This document shows, in pieces, positions 26,016 through 34,978 of a stretch of DNA of 64,000 nucleotides. Under the pieces are notes generated by a model. The model was not told the DNA's origin, ran no database searches, and saw only the letters and a list, made by a program, of their open reading frames with translations. The number at the start of each line of letters is the position of its first letter. Position 1 is the first letter of the stretch. The stretch is from Paenibacillus sp. H1-7 (lineage in GTDB: Bacteria; Bacillota; Bacilli; Paenibacillales; NBRC-103111). Made by a program: the position numbers and the translations under genes. Where the stretch lies: NCBI RefSeq assembly GCF_022354825.1, contig NZ_CP031168.1, positions 7,678,501 through 7,742,500 on the forward strand, written 5' to 3'.

Positions 26016-28094
26016 TTATTTTACAATGTCAATTCTGTTGGGATATCCATTAGTATCATCTATTTCTTGTTCAAGATTAACATGAATCCACTCAGAATTT
26101 ATAAATTCAATATTTGTAATTTTAACCTTACTTCCATCTTTTAGAACAACATATTTTGCGTTTAAAATTGATGACATATTCTGCAAGTTGTATTTTATTA
26201 AAACAATCTTTTTATTAGCTGAAATTCCATTTTTCCAGTTATCATCATTTATCTTCTCAGGTATTATTTTTCCTGAATTATATTTATCATATGAAACATT
26301 AATTGCCTTTTCCCAAGTTCTACCTCCATCATTAAATTGGCCAGTTTCAATACTTTTTATCCCATATGATGGCAAATCTTTTATAGTAGCATTTAATCCG
26401 TGATATTTATTAGATATATTTTTAGCTTCAAAGAAATAGAAATCTAAATTATCAAAACCATACTGTCTCCTCTCTTCGGACAAAAAGTTATTATCAAGAG
26501 GAATAATATGCAAATAAAATTTATTTTCAAGCCTTGTATCATTCTTCACTTCATCAACATAAATTATTTTGCTATTTTCTAAATTAATATATATCCTAAA
26601 ATTTTCGACAGAAATACTAGCGACAGATTTATTAATCAGTTCATCAATCTTTCTTTCTTGAACTTTTGAACTAGAATATATTGAGTAAGCAGATCCAAGT
26701 AGAATAATAATAATTACCCCTATTATAACTTGCTTAAAATAGTTATATCTTTTATTCAAATCGTAAACCACACATTTTGCAATAATACCAGTCAACACAA
26801 AGCCGTAGAGTGTGAAGGGGATCTGCCAAAGTATATGATTCATATGGGTATGAATAAACGAATGACCTTTTGCCAAAATAAACCAAGAAACTGGTGCTAA
26901 GAAAGAAAACCATAATGTGACTGAAAGCGATATTAATTTAACCCTAAGCTTAGCTATTGTTGGAAAATACAAATTAGAGGAAAATACCATAACCGTTGCA
27001 ATGATGAAAATAAGTATTATTTTTTCAGCAGTGAATATAACAAATGACGATGTAGGCACTATGTTAGACAAATTTATTACTTCACCAGACCAATACTTGT
27101 CCAAAACAGTTACAATGCTGGCATCTAGACTCTCTTTTAAGCTAGCTGAAAAATTATCTCCTGATGCATGTGTTCTTTTCAAAACATTAGTCCATATTGT
27201 ATTGGCAGCATTACGGAAGGAACCAAATTCTAAAGACAACTGGTAAAGATTTAAAAAGACTGTTGAAAAGAAAGAAAGAACTGCCGTTGTACCCGCCATC
27301 AGAATTCTTAAAACAACTTTTTTTATTCCCCATTTTCTCGAAATACCATAATATATCACTGGGGCTATCATGGCCAGAAGTATAGTGCTTAAATATTCGT
27401 ATCCTGATGCACATTTTATGAATACAGCTAAATATATCAATATTATATAAAGCTTATTTTTGAACTTTCCGCTTTTATCTTCGAGATAGAGGAATACCAA
27501 TGAAATTATAAAAGGAAGAAACATTGCCCAAGTTATCCAGTATAAATTTCGTCCAAATAAAACTAACCACTCAGAGTATAAAATTGTTAAAAGTACAAAT
27601 AAAGAAACTATCGCTGAATTAAACTCAATATATACCCATACTATAAATATAGTAAGAATCAATGAAAATAATAAGGAATTAATTAATTTCAGGTATTTTA
27701 GCAGGTCTTCTTTTTTTTCAAATGGAGAAATTTTATTTATTATGCTAAATGCAATTCCTTGCAAGCCAATTTGCGAAGTGTACCTCTGGTATTCGCCCCC
27801 TGCCAACTCGCCACTAAATAGTTTATATTGATCTAAAAATTTATCATTTCCACCATTAGGAATGTTATCAAACGTTCCCATTAATCCGGAATTCGAGAAT
27901 ATTCCTTCTTTTTCTGATTTAACCATTTTACCAACAACTAGCGATTCTGAATCTATTTGGAAAGAAGTGAACCGACCTTGATCCACCGACTTCCAATAAT
28001 TGCCGTAAAATCCTGCAGTCATTGTTATAACACTTAAAGCAATAATGATCCAAAGTACCACTTTTCTATTGGAAAACATAGATAAAATTTTCAT
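26016..28094 (-). CDS. Large multi-spanning membrane protein (GT-C-like)
   Basis: 692 residues from ATG 28094 (MKILSMFSNRK), preceded by GGAAGGA; a longer ATG at 28145 overlaps the GtrA gene and lacks an SD. One membrane segment, an outward loop of about 120 residues, then some nine more segments and a C-terminal soluble domain of ~180 residues. The end (NWKNGISANKKIVLIKY ... EWIHVNLEQEIDDTNGYPNRI) is homologous to the convergent gene's C-terminus. It directly follows GtrA and the GT2 gene, an arrangement seen in GtrA/GtrB/Gtr-type glucosylation systems where the third protein is the transferase (inference). Confidence 0.8.
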   Translation of the reverse strand: MKILSMFSNRKVVLWIIIALSVITMTAGFYGNYWKSVDQGRFTSFQIDSESLVVGKMVKSEKEGIFSNSGLMGTFDNIPNGGNDKFLDQYKLFSGELAGGEYQRYTSQIGLQGIAFSIINKISPFEKKEDLLKYLKLINSLLFSLILTIFIVWVYIEFNSAIVSLFVLLTILYSEWLVLFGRNLYWITWAMFLPFIISLVFLYLEDKSGKFKNKLYIILIYLAVFIKCASGYEYLSTILLAMIAPVIYYGISRKWGIKKVVLRILMAGTTAVLSFFSTVFLNLYQLSLEFGSFRNAANTIWTNVLKRTHASGDNFSASLKESLDASIVTVLDKYWSGEVINLSNIVPTSSFVIFTAEKIILIFIIATVMVFSSNLYFPTIAKLRVKLISLSVTLWFSFLAPVSWFILAKGHSFIHTHMNHILWQIPFTLYGFVLTGIIAKCVVYDLNKRYNYFKQVIIGVIIIILLGSAYSIYSSSKVQERKIDELINKSVASISVENFRIYINLENSKIIYVDEVKNDTRLENKFYLHIIPLDNNFLSEERRQYGFDNLDFYFFEAKNISNKYHGLNATIKDLPSYGIKSIETGQFNDGGRTWEKAINVSYDKYNSGKIIPEKINDDNWKNGISANKKIVLIKYNLQNMSSILNAKYVVLKDGSKVKITNIEFINSEWIHVNLEQEIDDTNGYPNRIDIVK

Positions 28095-28104
28095 TATAAA
28101 AATA

Positions 28105-28521
28105 CTATCCTTCCAAGGGCTTATTTCGAAAAACAATTTTCTCATAAAGAATATAATTTAATATAAAATTAATACCTAATGTTAAAACTAATGCTAACCA
28201 AAAAACTATTCCTATTACATCATGAAATAGATATATATTAAAAACATAAATACAGTAAGATATAATCACTACAATTACATATTTGAAAGACATATAATTT
28301 AGTACTTTCTTTTCTTTTATCAAAAATGTTATATGTTTGTTCATGAAGTAATGCAAAACCAGTGCAACAAAATAGGCAACAGAAACAGATAAGAAATCTT
28401 GTACCTCTAAAATATTTCTCATAAAAAAAAGTAAAGAAATTTGAACTAAAGTAACAAATCCCCCCACAGCGCCATAAACAATAAATGATTTTTTTAGAAA
28501 ATATCTAATTAAATTACTCAT
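28105..28521 (-). CDS. GtrA-family membrane protein
   Basis: 138 residues, four membrane segments. Family features: GAVGGFVTLVQISLLFF, an HYFMNKHITF motif in the second loop region and NFILNYILYEKIVF at the end. GtrA proteins are thought to flip or present polyprenyl-phosphate sugars. ATG 28521 has GAAGGTG at 4 bases. It sits between the FAD oxidoreductase and the GT-C-like gene in the same transcript. Confidence 0.9.
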   Translation of the reverse strand: MSNLIRYFLKKSFIVYGAVGGFVTLVQISLLFFMRNILEVQDFLSVSVAYFVALVLHYFMNKHITFLIKEKKVLNYMSFKYVIVVIISYCIYVFNIYLFHDVIGIVFWLALVLTLGINFILNYILYEKIVFRNKPLEG

Positions 28522-28533
28522 TTTGCACCTTCT

Positions 28534-29673
28534 CTAACCACTAACAGCAGATTGAATACCATGATTCGAGAACTGCTTCGTTTCATTTATTAATTCCAAT
28601 ATATCGTAAATATTATCGATTTTCCCACCCATAACTATAGACAAATTATCTACAAAATAATCCTTCTTGAACAAGATAGGTCTACCATCATCAGCTTCGT
28701 TTTGTAGTAAGACTGTTTTTATTTCATAAATAGATTTAATATACTTAGATTCTCTTATTATTGGTAAGTACCTTTCCGTATCTCTAAGCATATAAATAAA
28801 ATTTGATTTGCTTTTGGATTTTAGCAGTTGCTCTTCTCCATCAACAATATCATTCATATCATTCCAACTTCTGTGCGGCGTGTATCTGACATGACTAAAG
28901 GAATGTAAATTTTCTGAAGGATATGGCATAGTAGAGAAAAATGGCCCATCCATGACAGTTATACCTATTTTCTTCAATTCATCAGGCATTTCTATTAATG
29001 CCATCTCAGTTATTTCATGCTTAAAAGGTAATAGTGGAAGGTTAGAATTTCTAAGCATTTTGTTTATTTGAGAATAAGTACAGTTATAGACATGTGATGC
29101 ATGTAATTCTCTATCGCCAGAAAGTGATACTAGGATCTTCTTAACGTCCTGTTTTACTTTCTGTACTTCAGTATCATATAAAACTTCAACTCCCGCAGAG
29201 TCAAGCTGTTCTTTTAACATTTCTTTTAAAATCACTGCATCAAAAGCAAACTCTTTAACCTTAAAAACTTCTTCTACTAGGTTATGATTAAAAAGTTTTT
29301 GATATCTTGTATCAGCTACCTCGATAGGAGTTCCTATTTGCTGAAACATATTATAAAACTGGTAGGCATTTACTTTAGAAGTACTTTTTACAATTGCATA
29401 AAGTTTTTCAAAATCATCAACTACACATTTATTAAAGTCTTTTATAAATCTTGGAAAATTAACGTATGATCTATACGCTGTAATAATATTCCGAGGGTAA
29501 TGATATCCATTATGGACACGTGCTTGATTGACTAAAGAAGCTCTAGATAATAAGTCAGAACTTTTTTCAATTATTAATACTTTTGAAAAGTACTGTTTCA
29601 TTAATAACGCTATGTTACAACCATAAAAACCGCCGCCAACAACAACTACATCATATTCTTCTTTTCTATCCAT
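28534..29673 (-). CDS. FAD-dependent oxidoreductase (DAO family)
   Basis: 379 residues. N-terminal dinucleotide motif YDVVVVGGGFYGCNIALLM, then SRASLVNQARVHNGYHYPR (typical flavin-contact region of D-amino-acid-oxidase-like enzymes) and a C-terminal VMGGKIDNIYDILELI segment. Soluble. Its substrate is unknown; the context suggests oxidation of a sugar or sugar precursor. The start ATG 29673 overlaps the preceding GT2 gene by 8 bases, indicating coupling. Confidence 0.85.
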   Translation of the reverse strand: MDRKEEYDVVVVGGGFYGCNIALLMKQYFSKVLIIEKSSDLLSRASLVNQARVHNGYHYPRNIITAYRSYVNFPRFIKDFNKCVVDDFEKLYAIVKSTSKVNAYQFYNMFQQIGTPIEVADTRYQKLFNHNLVEEVFKVKEFAFDAVILKEMLKEQLDSAGVEVLYDTEVQKVKQDVKKILVSLSGDRELHASHVYNCTYSQINKMLRNSNLPLLPFKHEITEMALIEMPDELKKIGITVMDGPFFSTMPYPSENLHSFSHVRYTPHRSWNDMNDIVDGEEQLLKSKSKSNFIYMLRDTERYLPIIRESKYIKSIYEIKTVLLQNEADDGRPILFKKDYFVDNLSIVMGGKIDNIYDILELINETKQFSNHGIQSAVSG

Positions 29674-30487
29674 TAATAGAACTCTTCCCGTTCGTAATAG
29701 ACAAGCTTTTAGGGTTGTATTTCCCAGATAATAAATTAAGCAATGTTCTTATTAGCATTAAGTTACCTCTAAAATGACTTATTTTTGTTGGCACCTTGCC
29801 GCTGGCTGGATAGCTTCTGGTCACAGGAATTTCTTTCGTTTTATATCCTAATCTAGGAGCTCTTACAGATAAATATGCTAATAGTTCATAATTCACAAAA
29901 ATATCTCTAAATGGTTGTACTCTATTATCAAGAAGATAGTTTCTACTATAAGCCCTATAACCATTAGTTGTATCAGTATACCGAAATCCTGCTGCTAAAC
30001 TTACTATTGGTGCATGTATTAATTTTATTGCAAAATCTCTTATAAGAGGGGTATTAATTGCCTTCCCACCTTTGACATACCTTGAACCCTGTACTAATCC
30101 ATAACCATTGTCTAGTTCTTTAATAAATCTAGGAATTGCATCTACACCATCTTTATTATTGCCATCAATGGTAATAACACCTTCATAACCTTGCTTAATT
30201 AAATATGCATATCCTATTCTTAGTTGCGCACTTAATTTTCCTGTGTCTTCTTTTACTAAAAGAGTACGAACATTTACACTTTTCAAGAAATCGGTATCTA
30301 ATGAATTATCGGTGCTCCCACCATCTGTAATAATAATGTCAACAATGTTTGAGTATTCTTTTAACTCATGGAGTTGTTTTTGTATCCTACTTCCTTCGTT
30401 TATTACGGGTATCAAAACACAGTATTTGCATGTCTTCCCCTTAAGTTCATGAATCTTTGCATTAGGTACTTGCCAAGTTACTTCCAT
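29666..30487 (-). CDS. Family 2 glycosyltransferase (DPM1/GtrB-like)
   Basis: 273 residues. GT-A fold with YCVLIPVINEGSRIQKQL, IIITDGGSTDNSLD and VITIDGNNKDGVDAIP (nucleotide/metal aspartates), and VQGSRYVKGG, typical of polyprenyl-phosphate sugar synthases. ATG 30487 has GGTGG at 5 bases; an upstream TTG is less likely. Together with GtrA it could make and present a polyprenyl-P-linked sugar for the GT-C-like protein. No C-terminal membrane helices. Confidence 0.88.
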   Translation of the reverse strand: MEVTWQVPNAKIHELKGKTCKYCVLIPVINEGSRIQKQLHELKEYSNIVDIIITDGGSTDNSLDTDFLKSVNVRTLLVKEDTGKLSAQLRIGYAYLIKQGYEGVITIDGNNKDGVDAIPRFIKELDNGYGLVQGSRYVKGGKAINTPLIRDFAIKLIHAPIVSLAAGFRYTDTTNGYRAYSRNYLLDNRVQPFRDIFVNYELLAYLSVRAPRLGYKTKEIPVTRSYPASGKVPTKISHFRGNLMLIRTLLNLLSGKYNPKSLSITNGKSSING

Positions 30488-30500
30488 AACAACCACCAAT

Positions 30501-31325
30501 CTAGATTAGATTATAAGTTTTTGATACAAAATCCAAACTTTTAGCTACAATACTTTTATTTGAAGAATCTTGACTTTGTTGTTTCATTTCAATGGATATA
30601 TATTTTGAGTAATTCAACTTTTTTAGAACTGCCGCAATTGAAGAATGATTTACCTTTCCACTTGATCCGATAGGTTCTAAATAAGGCTCACTTATATGGA
30701 AGTGATTAGTATAATCAATTGCACTCTCTAAAACAAGAGGGATATCTTCAGAATTTAACGTCATTGCAGCAGCGTCTAAGTGCAAACCAAATCCCCTTTG
30801 ATTAACATTTTTCACAAGTTCAATCGCCTCATTGGTGTTAATGATATAGTCACAACCATAATCACGAGGGTTAGGCTCAATACAGAAGACTGCTCCATGT
30901 GAATTCGCAACTTCACCTAGTTTCCCAAAGAAACTTAGGGCTATTTCATTAATAGTATCTTTAGGAGTATTTCCAACTAATCGATTCTTTGGTGATCCAA
31001 ATACAAAAGCTTTTACCCCGATCTGTACGCCTAATTCAATTATTTTAATCAAATACTCTAATGTTTCTTTTCTTGTTTTTTTATCTCCAAAGATGGTGAG
31101 ATCTGGTCTGCCATATAATAAAGATTGCATTGCAACTACTTCGATATTTTTGCTAAGCCAATATTTTTTATATTCTCTTGCATCATCTTTAGTTATTTCT
31201 AGAGGCTTTTCATTAATTTTAGTTGGGGCAATCTCTACACCAGTGAATCCATAGGAAGGTAATAAATTTATTATTGCTTCATCCTCAACTGAATTCCAAG
31301 CAATATTTGAAATTGAATATTTCAT
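30501..31325 (-). CDS. Sugar-phosphate isomerase/epimerase-like TIM-barrel protein
   Basis: 274 residues of the xylose-isomerase-like/AP-endonuclease-2 superfamily. Metal-binding blocks: GFTGVEIAPTKI, FCIEPNPRDYGCDYI, FGLHLDAAAM and NHFHISEPYLEPIG, with a terminal YISIEMKQQ. In sugar clusters such proteins isomerise or epimerise keto sugars or inositols; substrate unknown. ATG 31325 has GGAGG at 4 bases. Confidence 0.82.
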   Translation of the reverse strand: MKYSISNIAWNSVEDEAIINLLPSYGFTGVEIAPTKINEKPLEITKDDAREYKKYWLSKNIEVVAMQSLLYGRPDLTIFGDKKTRKETLEYLIKIIELGVQIGVKAFVFGSPKNRLVGNTPKDTINEIALSFFGKLGEVANSHGAVFCIEPNPRDYGCDYIINTNEAIELVKNVNQRGFGLHLDAAAMTLNSEDIPLVLESAIDYTNHFHISEPYLEPIGSSGKVNHSSIAAVLKKLNYSKYISIEMKQQSQDSSNKSIVAKSLDFVSKTYNLI

Positions 31326-31341
31326 GGTTCCTCCTATAATG

Positions 31342-32103
31342 TTAATTAAAACGTTCTACAAATTCTTTTATTTGATTGAGTATGTTTTCTTTGCTATCTA
31401 TATATCCTGGAGAATTGGAATTAAACAAAGTTGAATATTTCGTCCTCATGTCATAATAAACTGGCATTTTTTCTGTTGTATTATTAAAATTAATATTAAA
31501 TGCAAAAGATGCCACTTCCTTTACACTTACAGGTTCCGTTCCGAAGTTTACTCTAGCAATATCATTTTGAATAATAAGCATAATATCTCTATAGATTCTA
31601 TCTAAATTATAAAATTGAAATACATTTTCACAATTAATCATATCGATACAATTGTTATGCAAAAAATCGTATATGATGTTCTTCTTTAATCCGTCACCGA
31701 ATAATCCTGGTAATCTCACAATATTTGTTTTTGGAAATTTATCCTCAACAAACTGTTCTAAGTAAAACCGATGCTTGCCATAAGCATCTAATAAAGATTC
31801 ATCCACTTCACTATCTTCCGTAACATTATTTGGATCTTTGTAGACATCCACTGTTGAAACGAGAATAAATCTTTCACATTCAATTTCTTTCAAATTATTG
31901 ATCAGACTTGTAATGGAATTCCAATCTGAATATGGATCTTGATTTGCTTTCCACTTCACAGCCGGTGCACCGGCACAAAAAACCTGTGAAAACTTATTCC
32001 CTTTGATTTCCTCAATATTTTTGGAATTATATAAACAATCGAATGAAGCTTGTTTAAGCAAATTGCTCCCTACAAATCCTGTGTATCCTATTAATGCTTT
32101 CAT
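31342..32103 (-). CDS. NAD(P)-dependent SDR-type sugar reductase/epimerase, altered catalytic dyad
   Basis: 253 residues. Nucleotide motif ALIGYTGFVGSNLL (a GxxGxxG variant), VSTVDVYKDP in place of SS.AVYG, and AYGKHRFYLEQFVED where YxxxK should be: the sequence is Y-G-K-H-R, so the usual lysine is an arginine. It may be a reductase with altered chemistry or a degenerate enzyme. It lies between GT2 and the TIM-barrel gene and may act with them on one sugar. Confidence 0.78.
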   Translation of the reverse strand: MKALIGYTGFVGSNLLKQASFDCLYNSKNIEEIKGNKFSQVFCAGAPAVKWKANQDPYSDWNSITSLINNLKEIECERFILVSTVDVYKDPNNVTEDSEVDESLLDAYGKHRFYLEQFVEDKFPKTNIVRLPGLFGDGLKKNIIYDFLHNNCIDMINCENVFQFYNLDRIYRDIMLIIQNDIARVNFGTEPVSVKEVASFAFNINFNNTTEKMPVYYDMRTKYSTLFNSNSPGYIDSKENILNQIKEFVERFN

Positions 32104-32120
32104 ATTTAGATCGCCTCTTT

Positions 32121-33092
32121 CTAAACTACATTCTTTTTATCGATATTTTTATAAATAACAGAACTGTTAGTTTCATCTGTAATATAATATAAAGGTCCTT
32201 TTTTTGTTTCTCTTAATACAGATGAAATATAGAAACTAATGACTGTCATGATCATAAACATAAGAAAAAACATGACAGAACTAAATAAAGAAGAGGAAGT
32301 CCATCCTTCAGCAACATCCTTTTTGAAGAGAGCTATTAATAGTACATATACTACATACATTAAATTTAGAAAGCTTGTAAATAGTCCCGTGAAAGAAGCA
32401 ATCCTCAAAAGTTTATCAGAATTTGTACAAATTACCTCTAACGCAAAACTTGCAGAGTATAAAAGATTTCTTTTTTTTCTTTTACCCGCACGCAATATAC
32501 GGTTATACTTAACAGTGGTATGTTTATAACCTACTTCCAGTTTTAAATACTTTAAATATCTGCTTCGATCTCTTATTTGAACTAAGGAATTAACCATTTT
32601 CCTACTAAAAACAACATAGTCTGAGTAATTAGGATTGATATTATATCCAGTTAGTAAGCTACTTATCTTATAAAACATCTTTGCCGATATCTTTTCTAAA
32701 AATGATTCATCATCACGATTATTTCTTTCGGCAATTACTAAATCATAACCAGCTAGACATTTCTCAATAAGTAATGGTATTAACGATGGAGGATCGTAAT
32801 TCGTATCCATTAGAACTACAGCATCACCAATACAGTTATCTAAGGCTGCAGCGGTTGCAAACTCTTCATCATATTTTTTTGAAAGTGAGATTAGGCGAAT
32901 ATTGGAATAATTTGATTGTAATTCTTTAATTATAATTGCTGAATTATCAACAGAACCATTATCTATTATTACTAATTCATAATTTGTAAAATTATTAGCA
33001 AGAATCTTTAACGTTTCATTAATATATGATTGTATTATTGAAGAATCATTATTAATTACAGTTGCAACTGAAATAATAATGTTATGATTCAC
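32121..33092 (-). CDS. Family 2 glycosyltransferase with two C-terminal membrane helices
   Basis: 323 residues from GTG 33092 with GAGGTG at 6 bases; a longer upstream start is unlikely. GT2 domain: IISVATVINNDSS, YELVIIDNGSVDNSA, DAVVLMDTNYDPPSLIP, then two C-terminal transmembrane helices (about 230-255 and 265-295), as in GtrB/ArnC/YfdH-type polyprenyl-phosphate glycosyltransferases. A promoter-like extended -10 upstream may start a second transcript here. Confidence 0.85.
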   Translation of the reverse strand: MNHNIIISVATVINNDSSIIQSYINETLKILANNFTNYELVIIDNGSVDNSAIIIKELQSNYSNIRLISLSKKYDEEFATAAALDNCIGDAVVLMDTNYDPPSLIPLLIEKCLAGYDLVIAERNNRDDESFLEKISAKMFYKISSLLTGYNINPNYSDYVVFSRKMVNSLVQIRDRSRYLKYLKLEVGYKHTTVKYNRILRAGKRKKRNLLYSASFALEVICTNSDKLLRIASFTGLFTSFLNLMYVVYVLLIALFKKDVAEGWTSSSLFSSVMFFLMFMIMTVISFYISSVLRETKKGPLYYITDETNSSVIYKNIDKKNVV

Positions 33093-33129
33093 TTTGACCA
33101 CCTCATAATAATTTACGGAATATATTAAA

Positions 33130-33141
33130 ACCATTATACCA
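33130..33141 (-). promoter_or_regulatory. Possible internal promoter (extended -10)
   Basis: TGGTATAAT on the minus strand (TATAAT at 33133-33138) in a 104-base gap, the largest inside the minus-strand operon. No good -35 is visible. Confidence 0.4.
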
Positions 33142-33196
33142 AGCAACAAAATAGAAATACATTTTTATTAATTTAACGAGAAAATTATTGAACCCA

Positions 33197-34165
33197 TTAA
33201 TTTATCCCGGTTTGTAATATTTGGTGTAAATGAATGATACCAACCAATCTCTTATGGTTACTAACTACAGGTAAAATAGTAATTTTTTTATCTTCCATTA
33301 ACTCTAGGGCAGTTACTAAATATGCATCTTGATGAATTATGGTTGGATTGCTAATCATAATTTCATCAACCGTCATACTCCAAATATCCCCTCTTTTCTC
33401 AATTACACGTCTTATGTCACCATCAGTTATTATTCCCATTTGGTCAGAATACTTATAGTCATAGATCACAGTAGCCCCTAAACCCTTTTTTGAAATCTCA
33501 AATATTGCATCAATTAAGTTAGTTTTAAAACTTACAATAGGGATTTCTTCCTGAACCTTCATAATATCAGAAACTTTAAGTTTTAATTTTTTGCCAATTG
33601 AGCCAGCAGGGTGATTAATTAAAAAATCAGATTTAGTAAAGCTTTTGGCATGCATAATTGCGATAGAAATAGCATCTCCATACGCTAACATAACCGTTGT
33701 ACTGACAGAAGGAACCATTAATAATGGATCAGCCTCTTTTAAGTCGGGAATTTTGATCACGAGGTCAGCATACTTGCTTAAACTGGACTCGTTCTTAGCA
33801 GTCATTAGAATAATTTTACTTTGTACTAACTTTACAGACGGTATAAGATGTAGTAATTCTTGACTTTCACCACTCTTTGAAAACATGAATAATACATCAT
33901 CTGATCTTACTATACCAAAGTCCCCATGTAGAGCTTCAACTGGATGTAAAAAGACACTTTCTACACCAATACTTGACATAGTTGCTGATACTTTCTGAGC
34001 AATATATCCTGATTTCCCTACACCGCAAAATACAATTTTACCCTTACACGTAATAATAGTATTTATTATATCTTCAATATCCGCGTCAACCATTTCACTT
34101 GTCTCAATAATCCCCATTGCTTCCTGTTTCATAACTTGTTGAACTATTTCATTAAAAGAGCTCAC
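33197..34165 (-). CDS. kdsD: D-arabinose-5-phosphate isomerase (KdsD/KpsF)
   Basis: 322 residues. N-terminal SIS domain (GKIVFCGVGKSGYIAQKVSA, LFMFSKSGESQELL, HPVEALHGDFG, NHPAGSIGKKL) and two C-terminal CBS domains (VSDIMKVQEEIPIV; VDEIMISNPTII). It converts ribulose-5-phosphate to arabinose-5-phosphate, first step to Kdo. GTG 34165 has GAGGG at 8 bases and overlaps the kdsA stop (GTGA), so they are coupled. GutQ-type isomerases are similar, but kdsA, kdsB and kdsC nearby make the Kdo role clear. Confidence 0.93.
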   Translation of the reverse strand: MSSFNEIVQQVMKQEAMGIIETSEMVDADIEDIINTIITCKGKIVFCGVGKSGYIAQKVSATMSSIGVESVFLHPVEALHGDFGIVRSDDVLFMFSKSGESQELLHLIPSVKLVQSKIILMTAKNESSLSKYADLVIKIPDLKEADPLLMVPSVSTTVMLAYGDAISIAIMHAKSFTKSDFLINHPAGSIGKKLKLKVSDIMKVQEEIPIVSFKTNLIDAIFEISKKGLGATVIYDYKYSDQMGIITDGDIRRVIEKRGDIWSMTVDEIMISNPTIIHQDAYLVTALELMEDKKITILPVVSNHKRLVGIIHLHQILQTGIN

Positions 34166-34956
34166 CTGTCTAACCCTCTTTGGACATTATTAATCGTTAT
34201 AACTTTCTTTAGCAGCCCTTCAAGCTCGGAAAGCGGCAGCATATTGGGACCATCCGAAAGTGCTTTATCTGGATTCGGATGGACTTCCATAAATAATCCA
34301 TCTATTCCAAATGCAACTGCAGCTCTGACTAAACTAGGAACATATTTTCTCTCACCAGACGATGAAGTCCCATTTCCACCAGGTATTTGGATACTATGAG
34401 TAGCATCAAAAATAACAGGGTATCCCCATTCTCTCATTATCATAAAAGAACGAAAATCAACAACTAAATTGTTATAACCAAATGATGTTCCTCTCTCAGT
34501 AAGAAGCAGGTTTTTATTACCTGTACTTTCAACTTTATCCACAACATTCTTCATGTCCCACGGAGCCATGAATTGACCCTTCTTTATATTGACTGTTTTT
34601 CCAGAAGCCGCTGCTTTCAATATCAAATCCGTTTGTCTACACAAAAAAGCAGGAATCTGCAAAATATCCAATACTTCAGAAGCTGCTTCAACCTCAGATG
34701 TTTCATGAATATCAGAAAGAACAGGTAATCCTGTTCTTGATTTAACTTTATGAAGTATTTTTAATCCCTCTGTAATTCCTGGTCCGCGAAAACTAGTTGC
34801 TGATGATCTGTTTGCCTTATCGTACGAAGCTTTAAATACTATCGGGATATTCACTACTTTTGAAATCCGTTCAAGCTCCTGGGCAATTTCCATTACCAGT
34901 CCCTCATCCTCTATGACACAAGGACCTGCAATTAACTGAAATTTATTTTGTTCCAT
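34162..34956 (-). CDS. kdsA: 3-deoxy-8-phosphooctulonate synthase (Kdo-8-P synthase)
   Basis: 264 residues, condensing PEP with arabinose-5-phosphate. Diagnostic blocks: LIAGPCVIEDE, FKASYDKANRSS...SFRGPG, VLSDIHE, FLCRQTDLI, VNIKKGQFMAPWDM, TERGTSFGYNNLVVD, DATHSIQIPGG and EVHPNPDKALSDG. The Cys in AGPC is the metal ligand of the metal-dependent class (as in Aquifex); the E. coli class has Asn there. ATG 34956 follows GAGAGG. DAHP and NeuB synthases can be excluded by these blocks. Confidence 0.96.
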   Translation of the reverse strand: MEQNKFQLIAGPCVIEDEGLVMEIAQELERISKVVNIPIVFKASYDKANRSSATSFRGPGITEGLKILHKVKSRTGLPVLSDIHETSEVEAASEVLDILQIPAFLCRQTDLILKAAASGKTVNIKKGQFMAPWDMKNVVDKVESTGNKNLLLTERGTSFGYNNLVVDFRSFMIMREWGYPVIFDATHSIQIPGGNGTSSSGERKYVPSLVRAAVAFGIDGLFMEVHPNPDKALSDGPNMLPLSELEGLLKKVITINNVQRGLDR

Positions 34957-34978
34957 ATAAGAATTACCTCTCTAATTT

